Program-made: the position numbers and the translations under genes | The notes under the pieces: generated by a model | Databases searched by the model: none | What the model saw: the letters and a program-made list of their open reading frames with translations, nothing else | What the model was told of the DNA's origin: nothing | Part shown: in pieces, positions 56,740 to 64,000 of the stretch | Numbering within the stretch: the first letter of the stretch is position 1 | How the letters are laid out: each line of letters starts with the position of its first letter | NCBI GenBank assembly: GCA_037074615.1 | Contig: CM073522.1 | Location: forward strand, 28,828,962 to 28,892,961 | Origin: Leucaena leucocephala | Lineage: Eukaryota; Streptophyta; Magnoliopsida; Fabales; Fabaceae | Direction: 5' to 3' | Length of the DNA: 64,000 nucleotides

Positions 56740-59612
56740 ATGGCGTTTCAAGGAGGGACAAGCAAACAAGTGAGGAATCCGTACATTCTCTTTCGCAATG
56801 AATTCATCCGTTCGGGCAGGAAGTTCAAGAACATGAATGAACAAGCTAAGGAGGCAGCATTGGCCTGGAAGGACTTGTCAGCTGATGATCAGAAGTGGTA
56901 TAGAGAACAGTTGCAGAGTTCAAATGCTGATCAGAAGAGGGAGAAGAAACCGATGGAGAATGAGGTTGCTTTCAATACTCGGTGTTCACCCCGTCAACTG
57001 AAGGCACTGATGGATTTTGTCAACAAAGATGAAGGCTTAGTGGCGAGGGTGAAAACTTTAGGGTTCCACAACTTGCTTGATGTTGGAACGACAAGACTCC
57101 CCCGGAACTTGTTGGCCTCATTGATTCAGTCATATGATCCCCCAACTAATCAATTTAGAATTAGGGGGAAGCAAGAGGAATAGGAGCTAAAGATGTTCAC
57201 CAGTTACTTGGTGTACCTTGCAATGGGGAGGACATAAGAATAGATGTTGATGATGACGATGAGATGTTCAAGACGTTAAAGACTCAGTATGGTAAAGTGT
57301 CATATACCAAAATACTTGCATATATAAAATCTGGTCAGCAAACAGATAGTTGCTGTTTATGATGTATGTGTTTAGGACATTTTTGGCTCCTACTGCGAGC
57401 ACAATGGTGAGTGAGAAGCTGTTGAAGGTTATCACATGCACCATGAGTGGATTTCAACGGTTTAATTGGGCCCAATACATCATAAATGTTTTATGGAAAG
57501 AGATGGCGGTTTATGTCAATTCTCTTAGAAAGAGTAAGGGAGGGAGGTGCAACATGGGAGGCTGCATTTACCTACTGTTGGTATGTGTTTCTTGTTTATT
57601 CTTGTTCCTAGTTCCCTTTATTGAAAATGTTCCAGCTTATGTTGTTGCTGTTGCAGTTATATTTTGGAGAGTATTTTGCATTGCTAAAAGCTGGACAGCA
57701 TGAGTCCACCAAACCTATGCATTTTTGGACGGATGAGAGGTTGAAGGAAATGGTAAGGATTGAGAGGGAGAGCTACACGGGAATTCTCTATTCTGAAGCT
57801 CGTACTGAAGTGAGGGAGGGGAAGGAGGCTACAACAATCCATTTAGACCCGATATGTGTTGTGATTTGTTAGTTTAATGTTACAGTACTGAGTTAAGCCT
57901 TTGACTACGTTCTGATTGTGTTATGCAGGAGTTGAAGGAGTTGCATTCACGATTGGTGGGTGCAATTGAAGAGAGTAGTCGTAGGCTTATCAATGTTGTT
58001 GAGAAAGAGCTGCTAAAGGTACAGCTCCATAGACATGGGAAGCGTCACAGAGCAGATCAACTAACCATTGAACAAGGAAGTGAAGGAGAAGAGGATTCTT
58101 TTCCACATGAGGATGAAAGGAAAGGAGACGAAGAAGGAGAAGTTGCTGAGAAGGGAGAAGGAGAAGGACATAGAAGTGGTGAGGGACATATAGAAGAAGA
58201 GGCTGGTCAGAAAGGACAAGTGAGTGATGATGATGATGATGACCCCATCTCTGTCTCTATACATTCTGAAGGCCACATAATGGATGAGGCGGAAGTGTTA
58301 GAGGAAGTACAACTTCGGAGATCAAAACGCCAAAAGAGACCTGCCGCTTCAGTAATGTCTCCGTGGGTGCTGACGAAGGGAAATGAGAGGAAAAAGATGG
58401 CGGCTTCTGCGAAAGATGTATTTTTCACAATGATAAGTCGCATGTGTTCAAGTGAGGAGAGTCAACAGTAAGTTTTCACGTGTTAAGTCCCTTCTGTTGG
58501 CTTTTCTGATTTGCTATCCACTTGTTGCTAACGACAAAATTACAGGGTTTTGGTCAACATAATGGACGAAGATATCAGCCGCGATCAACTCTACACACTT
58601 GGTGGAATTCAAAAAATAAGTAACAGAGTAAGTGTACAATAACTGATCTCATTTTTTAGTGAAGTGCGGGATTTGAATGGTTGCTGAATAGAAGATGCGC
58701 TTCTTGCTGCTTCATACAGGTTATGTCAGTGGTGTGTAAGACATTAATGGCTGATATGAAAAAGGAAGGACCAGTGAGGCGACACCTGTTCGAAGCTGAC
58801 TTCATGGTGAGCTTATTCTCATTGCAGTTTTTGCTGTGCAAATGCTGAGTTAGTAACCTTCAATATATTTTGCAGACGATTATGGCATCTAACCCAATCA
58901 CTTGGAACGTTAATTCGAGGAAGAAGCAACTGATGCCTGAACATGTTGGTTACAACTTGGCCGACTGTGATTTGATTATTGGGCCTACACTTGTCGGAGC
59001 ATATTGGTTCTGTGTTGCATTAGAGCCGAGGACAATGAACTTCTACGTATTGGATTCGTTGGTCGAGAACATTTTCAGTAAGAAGAGAAAGAAGGCGAGT
59101 GCAAAGGGGAACGAGATGACATTTGTTGTCAAAGCATGCGTAAGTGCCTTATTCAGCCCTTACATCTACATAACGGTTATGACTGTAATGGCTAACCTAT
59201 GCATTTATCTTCTGTGCAGAGAGACAAGTTTTATGATATCATTGAGTTGGTTAAACCTAACCTCCTCGGGAAGGGAAAAAAGAGAAAGGGTGAAATTATT
59301 TGGCCCCAAGTTCCTCTACAAAACAATTTGTAAGTCATTGAATTAGTTGCTGTTAAGAAGTGTACGTGGTTAATTGGTACAAGTTGGTCATTTTGTTGTT
59401 ATCGTTGTCTATGCAGGCGAGATTGTGGGGTGCATGTACTCATTTGGTTGACAACATGGGAGCCCAATGTTGCACTTGACTATGATGATGAACACGTTGC
59501 AGAGTTTAGATGCAACTTATTGTGGTGGCTAGTAAATCACGAGCTAAACTCAAGTCGAGAATTTGCGTTAAGCTTACTTCCAGAAAGCAAGAGTGCAAGG
59601 AAGACCAAATGA
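56740..59612 (+). pseudogene. Ulp1/SENP-like cysteine peptidase (C48) gene of a MULE, probably degenerate
   Basis: Exons by splice signals and phase: 56740-57580, 57657-57857, 57929-58467, 58546-58627, 58720-58806, 58876-59139, 59220-59329, 59417-59612. Exon 1 encodes an HMG-box-like N-terminus (NPYILFRNEFIRSG, then AALAWKDLS). The domain typical of TE-borne Ulp1 proteins follows (CSPRQLKALMDFV, DVHQLLGVP, FRTFLAPTAST). Its frame shifts twice, at about 57178 and about 57346. Exon 3 is highly charged and carries RRSKRQKR, a likely nuclear signal. The C48 core reads AYWFCVALE, then NFYVLDSL, PQVPLQNNL and RDCGVHVLIWL. Asp, Gln and Cys are present, but Tyr stands where the catalytic His is expected. 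Seven downstream exons have consistent phases and no stops. Family members cleave SUMO-like conjugates; activity here is doubtful. Confidence 0.75.
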
Positions 59613-59794
59613 TGTTTAAATGGTTGTAATGACTGTGTACATACTTATTATTAGGGACTGGTGACATTAGGCAAACACACTCCCCTGTACGACGGTTGGA
59701 GTATTAACCTTGTAATGAGCATGACAAAATTTTGTAACCACTATGTACATACTTTATGTCAATGGTAATCAGCTATATTTTATTCCCCTATGGT

Positions 59795-60785
59795 GTTTGG
59801 CAGGGCCCCAATGTCATTTACAACTTCCCCAATGTTGGTTTGCAACTTCCCCAATGTGTTTGCAACTTTGACAATGGGGTTTGCAACTTTCCCAATGATA
59901 TTTGCATATTTGACAATGGGGTTTGCAACTTTCCTAATGGGGTCGCAACTTGGCCAAAGGGATTTGCAACTTCCCCAATGTGTTTGCAACTTTGACAATG
60001 GGGTTTGCAACTTTCCCAATGATATTTGCATATTTGACAATGGGGTTTGCAACTTTCCTAATGGGGTCGCAACTTGGCCAAAGGGATTTGCAACTTCCCC
60101 AATGTGTTTGCAACTTTGACAATGGGGTTTGCAACTTTCCCAATGACATTTGCATATTTGACAATGGGGTTTACAACTTTCCTAATGAGGTCGCAACTTG
60201 GCCAAAGGGATTTGCAACTTAACGAATGGGATTTTATAATTGACAATGGGGTTTGCAACTTTCCCAATGATATTTGCAACTTTGACAATGGGGTTTGCAA
60301 CTTACCCATGGGGTCGCAACTTGGCCAGAGGGATTTGCAACTTAACCATTGGGATTTGCAATCTTCCCAATGGTATTTGCAACTTTGACAATGTGGTTTG
60401 CAACTTGCCCAATGGTGTTGCAACTTGCCCGCTGTGTTTGCAACTTGCACAATAGGACTTGCAACATTCCCAATGTAGTTGCAACTTTCGTAATGGAATT
60501 TGAAACTTTCACAATAGGATTTGCAACTCTCCTCATGGTATGGTAGCTTCCCCGCTATTTGCAACCTGTCCAGTGGGGTTTGCAACTTACCCAATGGTAT
60601 TTGCAACTTTCAAAATTATATTTGCAACTTCCCAAATGGCGTTTGCAACTTACTAAACGTGATGTGCAGCTTCCACAACGTATGATGCAAAGTTGCAGTC
60701 TCCTTTGCAACGCCAGCAATGGTATTGGCAACTTATACAATGGTATTAACAACTTACCTAATGGTGTTTACAACTTCACTGAAGG
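59795..60785. repeat. Minisatellite of ~21-bp units with 124-bp higher-order repeat
   Basis: The unit is close to GGGTTTGCAACTTTCCCAATG, with about 45 variants over ~1 kb. Three copies of a 124-bp higher-order unit start at 59841, 59965 and 60089 (TGCAACTTCCCCAATGTGTT onward). Later units are more diverged. It occupies most of the 1391-bp space between the convergent Ulp1-like and transposase genes. Because units are often multiples of three, several frames stay open on both strands (CNFDNGVCNFPN-type and GKLQTPLSKLQ-type peptides). I regard these as repeat artefacts, not genes. Confidence 0.92.
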
Positions 60786-61003
60786 CAGTCGCAAAAAATA
60801 TTCTGCCCATAACACCAGTTACATTACATATGAACAAATGGACAGCAGGCCTTAGTAGCACACTTCACCGTACTGTTATGAATGCTTAACGCTATACATC
60901 ATCTTCCATGCACTATACACTTTGTTCTAATACCCTAAACATCATGGACAAAAAAGTTAAGATAACTACCAAAAAATCATCCGTCATAGGCTAACACACA
61001 ACT

Positions 61004-63411
61004 TCACATTGGATTTGGATTTTTGCATGTTCTTCTAGTGTGGCCAGCTTGGTGGCAGGTGCTGCAGTGATATATCTTCTTGTTTTGGAATTGAGATTTT
61101 GTCCATTTGGTTCTTGGCCTTCCTGGTGGTCTGGTTGTAAAAGGTGGTGTAAGACACATTTGGTCATCTCTATTTTGCAGGCGATAGTCATTCTGTTGTG
61201 GCATGTCAAGTGTGACCACTGGAAGCATGGTCCTTCTATAAATCTTCTGCTGGGAGGTAATCTTGTAGCACTCATCAACATAGTCATATACATTGAGATA
61301 CGAAGCCTTAATGGCCATACAAGCGTGTGCACATGGGATGCCTGACATTTGCCACTCCGCACAGCTGCATTCATGTGAACCAAGATTCACATGTAAGGCT
61401 CCTTCAGAGGTATGTACACAGACCTGCCCTCCGCCATAAGGTACAGGAGTCATATGCTTAGCAGTAGCCACATTCTCCATCACTTTTGTATTTATGTTTG
61501 GACCTACACCATTTTTTCATTTACTTGTACCTATTGTTGCTGCGTACATCTTCTTAGCCACTTTCTCGCGATGCTCATGGATCAATTGGGTAATGTTATG
61601 GCGTCTCTCTTTGACAATCCATGCGTTGAAAGACTCAGCAACATTTGTGGTTATATTATCCCACCGTTTAAATGGAAACTTGCTAAGTGCCCACTTGTCT
61701 ACGTCACCATGATTGACAACCCACTCATATAACTGCACATTGAAAGCTCTCATGTTTTCCATTGCTTTGTCAAAATCGGTGTCAAGCCTTGCAAATGCAA
61801 TATCATCAAGCAACTTTAGTCCATCGTCCCTTGCTTGTCCACTCATCTTTCTCTTACCTTTGTTTAGTTTAATCATCTGTGTGCTGAAGTTCTCCTTGAC
61901 ATGCCTATAACAGTATGCATGGATGTCCCTTCCAAATATTGCTTCGACAGCACCGGCTATTGCCTTGTGACGGTCAGACACAATTGTCACTTGCATAGAC
62001 CCAACTATTCGTTTAATCATGTAAAGAAACCATGTCCAGTCCTCTAATGTCTCTCCCTTCACAATTGCGAATGCAAATGGAAACAATTCATTGTCTGCAT
62101 CGTAAGCACTAGCTGCCAACAACGTCCCCTTGTAGGGTCCACTTAAATGAGTTCCGTCAATGTACAAGACATGTCTACAACCAGCTACGAACCCTTCTAT
62201 ACAACATCCATACGCTATGAATACACGCTCAAATGTGTTCCCACTAGCCACCCATTCAGCCACAGTTTTGTTATCACTTTCCTTCAACCGTTCACATATC
62301 CATGGTATTAACATATAAGACTGATCAGGTCTGCCATGTATGTCCTCCAATGCTTTTTCTTTAGCCCTATATGCTTGCTTATATGTCAACTTCACGCCAT
62401 AATCTCTCTCCAAACTCTTTCTTAGTTCATTTGGACGCTTGTCTACATGATCCCTCACCTCATCAATTATAATTGCTGATGTCAAGGTAGCACTTCCACC
62501 ATGTGTCACTTTAAGATTGTCTTGGGCACTATGAACATGGTCGTTGCTGAATTTCATCACACGTAGGAAAGGTGTGCTCTTGCCAAGTGCTCTTGCAGTA
62601 ATACGTCACGGACAACCTTCAACCTTACATTTCACGTACATATTATCCTTATAATTGTTTACATATTTGTACTCAAACCGATGCGCAATACTGAACTTGT
62701 GCAACGCCTTCTTAAATGTGTCCACATTTGCAAAAATCTGCATCCCTCCAAGCAACTCTTTCTTCCATTTTACAGAGTTCATCGCAGCCATTGATGTTTG
62801 TGACCTTTGTACTCCATATGGTATGCTTAAATTAACTTCTCTACCACCCTTACTAGTCATAGCTCCAGCAGTAGTTTGCTCAGATAGGGTCTCCAAATTG
62901 TTATCCTCGCTCCACAAAGAGGGGTACATTTGTTCTGACACTCCAAGCAAATCCTCAACACTGTCAGCAAGAAAACATGTTTAGCAAAAATATTAACACA
63001 ATCAAACAACTAAGGACTTCCATAAATAATCACAAAAAAAATCACTTACATATCTGGATCATCCCTTTGTTCTGGTATATTATCATTTACTCTAACTGCT
63101 ACATAAACATGTGCACTGCTGTCATTAAACTGAAACAGATTATAAACTTCACTATCATCATTGAGATCTAATAATATGTTCTCATCAAACTTCACTGTAT
63201 ATTTCATGACACAAGTATTCTCATTTATACCAAACCATCCACCTATCATTACCCTCAATTCTTCCAGTGTCATCCCCTCCTTTATCAATTTTACCTTCAC
63301 ATCCCCGCCATTATATTTAACTCCACCTTCAACATTATATACAAAGTTTCCACCTACGTGGAAAAAACAACAAATTTCCTTTGAAGATGTCGAGCAAATG
63401 TTACATGTCAT
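61004..63411 (-). pseudogene. mudrA-like: MuDR-type (MULE) transposase, two in-frame TGA codons
   Basis: Two exons on the minus strand, 63411-63050 and 62960-61004, are joined by GATAT|GTAAGT and TGACAG|TGTTGAG. Domains in order: PB1-like N-terminus; MuDR DNA-binding region (GGMQIFANVDTFKKALHKF, VKCKVEGCP); MULE DDE domain with YIDGTHLSGPYKG (first Asp), TIVSDRHKAIAGA (second Asp) and NVAESFNAWI (Glu region); SWIM zinc finger, HECSCAEWQMSGIPCAHAC; CCHC knuckle, CSTCHQAGHTRRTC. One frame runs from 62960 to 61004 with TGA at 62608-62606 and 61519-61517. At both, MULE relatives commonly have tryptophan, so single-base nonsense changes are likely. It is otherwise complete, hence recently active. 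It catalyses cut-and-paste transposition. Confidence 0.85.
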
Positions 63412-63515
63412 CTTGGCCAATAACCTACAATAAACAAAGCATTGATCACAATCTTACACCCCTAACAATCATCATTCAACACTTTACAAGATAGCCACAA
63501 CACATGAGTATTAAA

Positions 63516-63740
63516 TGACCCAACTCATTGTATGTAACTTTTTTGCAGAGTATTAAATGTTTAAGTTGATGTTGTTAATATCATTTCTAAAGTTGTATAT
63601 CCCATTAGAGGAATAATAATTAACCCAACTAATTGCATCTAACTTTTTACACAGAGTATTAAACTTTTTTTCTTAAGTTGTCAAAATCATTCCTGAAGTT
63701 GTAAATACCATTATAAGAGTAGTAAATAACCCAATTATTT
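63516..63740. repeat. Tandem ~105-bp repeats upstream of the MULE transposase
   Basis: Units starting ACCCAACTCATTGTATGTAAC (63519) and ACCCAACTAATTGCATCTAAC (63623), plus a partial third start at 63728, share CAGAGTATTAAA and ATCATT(T/C)CT(A/G)AAGTTGTA(T/A)AT. A second small repeat, ATATCTGTGCTGAAGTTCT, occurs at about 63766 and 63826. They lie in the transposase promoter side of the element. Confidence 0.7.
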
Positions 63741-64000
63741 TCATGGCTTGCATGTTAGCCTTATTATATCTGTGCTGAAGTTCTCAAGCGACTTCTATTT
63801 CCCATTTCCCAAACGATTGTTCATATCTGTGCTGAAGTTCTTCTTCGCAAGTTCTTTCTTCAACTACTTTACGCTACAGTACTTGTCAAACTCTTTCTCC
63901 CAAGCCAACCATCAAAGTAAATAAAACATAGTTCATTACCACTGGAATACAGCAAGGAGATTTTGTTAAACATTTACTTACACTTCCTCCAAATCAGAAT

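Larger units (their letters stand above)
55484..64000. mobile_element. Mutator-like element carrying an Ulp1-like gene (KAONASHI-like MULE), right end outside window
   Basis: The element unites a MuDR-type transposase (minus, 63411-61004) and an Ulp1/C48-peptidase-like gene (plus, 56740-59612) converging on a minisatellite. The likely left terminus is GGGAAAATGACAGAAAAAGC at 55484, because its form resembles plant MULE termini and because the hairpin-rich 55500-55585 follows. The matching right terminus would lie beyond 64000, so neither inverted repeats nor the 9-bp target duplication can be verified here. ULP-bearing MULEs are an established plant class; placement in that class is by gene content and layout. 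Confidence 0.7.

Noticed and set aside
59780..60606. Long repetitive open frames on both strands (CNFDNGVCNFPN-like and GKLQTPLSKLQ-like peptides)
   Set aside because: They arise from a minisatellite whose unit is about 21 bp, so frames stay open in several phases and on both strands; no start context or domain supports a protein.
59795..60785. Resemblance to a CRISPR array
   Set aside because: Units are contiguous and diverge gradually without unique spacers, and the window is a plant nuclear genome.
62606..62608. Intron spanning the first TGA of the MULE transposase
   Set aside because: The frame and conserved text continue directly on both sides (EGCP before, ARALGKSTPF after) and no suitable GT/AG pair was seen, so a nonsense mutation is simpler.
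1..64000. Transfer RNA or other structural RNA genes
   Set aside because: The only A/B-box-like pairs seen belong to SINE-like repeats that do not fold into a full cloverleaf on inspection; a covariance-model scan was not possible.

Overview
This is AT-rich nuclear DNA of a flowering plant, almost certainly a eudicot. It has intron-containing plant genes (mitochondrial proline dehydrogenase, cytosolic ribosomal protein S29, a plastid FtsH-like AAA protein, a small KIN/COR-type stress protein) set in a large excess of plant transposable elements. Names come from reading the translations and motifs; no database search was possible.

Layout. 1-1329: one non-autonomous hAT-type element nested in another. 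2290-4730 (+): proline dehydrogenase in two exons, with a tRNA-derived SINE in its intron. 4731-20060: gene-poor DNA filled with MITEs, foldback repeats, SINE-like repeats and simple repeats, including a 658-bp hAT MITE with a perfect 8-bp target-site duplication at 14659-15316. 20064-26405: a decayed Ty1/copia element followed by a CACTA-type element, both lying inside a copy of a ~0.4-kb repeat whose tandem array is at 33.9-35.8 kb. 27950-31585: two hAT (DUF659) transposase relics arranged head to head as a palindrome of almost 4 kb. 33.5-36.8 kb: the ~0.4-kb tandem repeat and a possible unidentified minus-strand transcript. 38256-38972: a hAT MITE of the same family as the outer element at the window start, with a perfect 8-bp duplication. 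41244-42405 (+): RPS29. 43246-47392 (-): FTSHI3-like gene, tail to tail with RPS29 and using one GC-AG intron. 48-52 kb: MITEs, SSRs and a second CACTA copy. 53598-54012 (-): three-exon KIN-like gene whose exons are too short for simple ORF calling, with a G-box/ABRE beside its TATA box.

55484 to the window end is the most interesting part: a large Mutator-like element (MULE). It carries a multi-exon Ulp1/C48-peptidase-like gene (+, 56740-59612) that converges on a MuDR-type transposase (-, 63411-61004). Between them lies about 1 kb of a ~21-bp minisatellite with a 124-bp higher-order period. The arrangement resembles the KAONASHI-type ULP-bearing MULEs known in plants. The Ulp1-like gene has coherent intron phases over its last seven exons, but it has two apparent frameshifts in exon 1 and Tyr where the catalytic His is expected. 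The transposase is nearly full length but has two in-frame TGA codons.

The host genes are unrelated in pathway (proline catabolism, translation, plastid protein homeostasis, abiotic stress). The proline dehydrogenase and KIN-like genes both belong to osmotic-stress physiology, but nothing in the sequence links them functionally.
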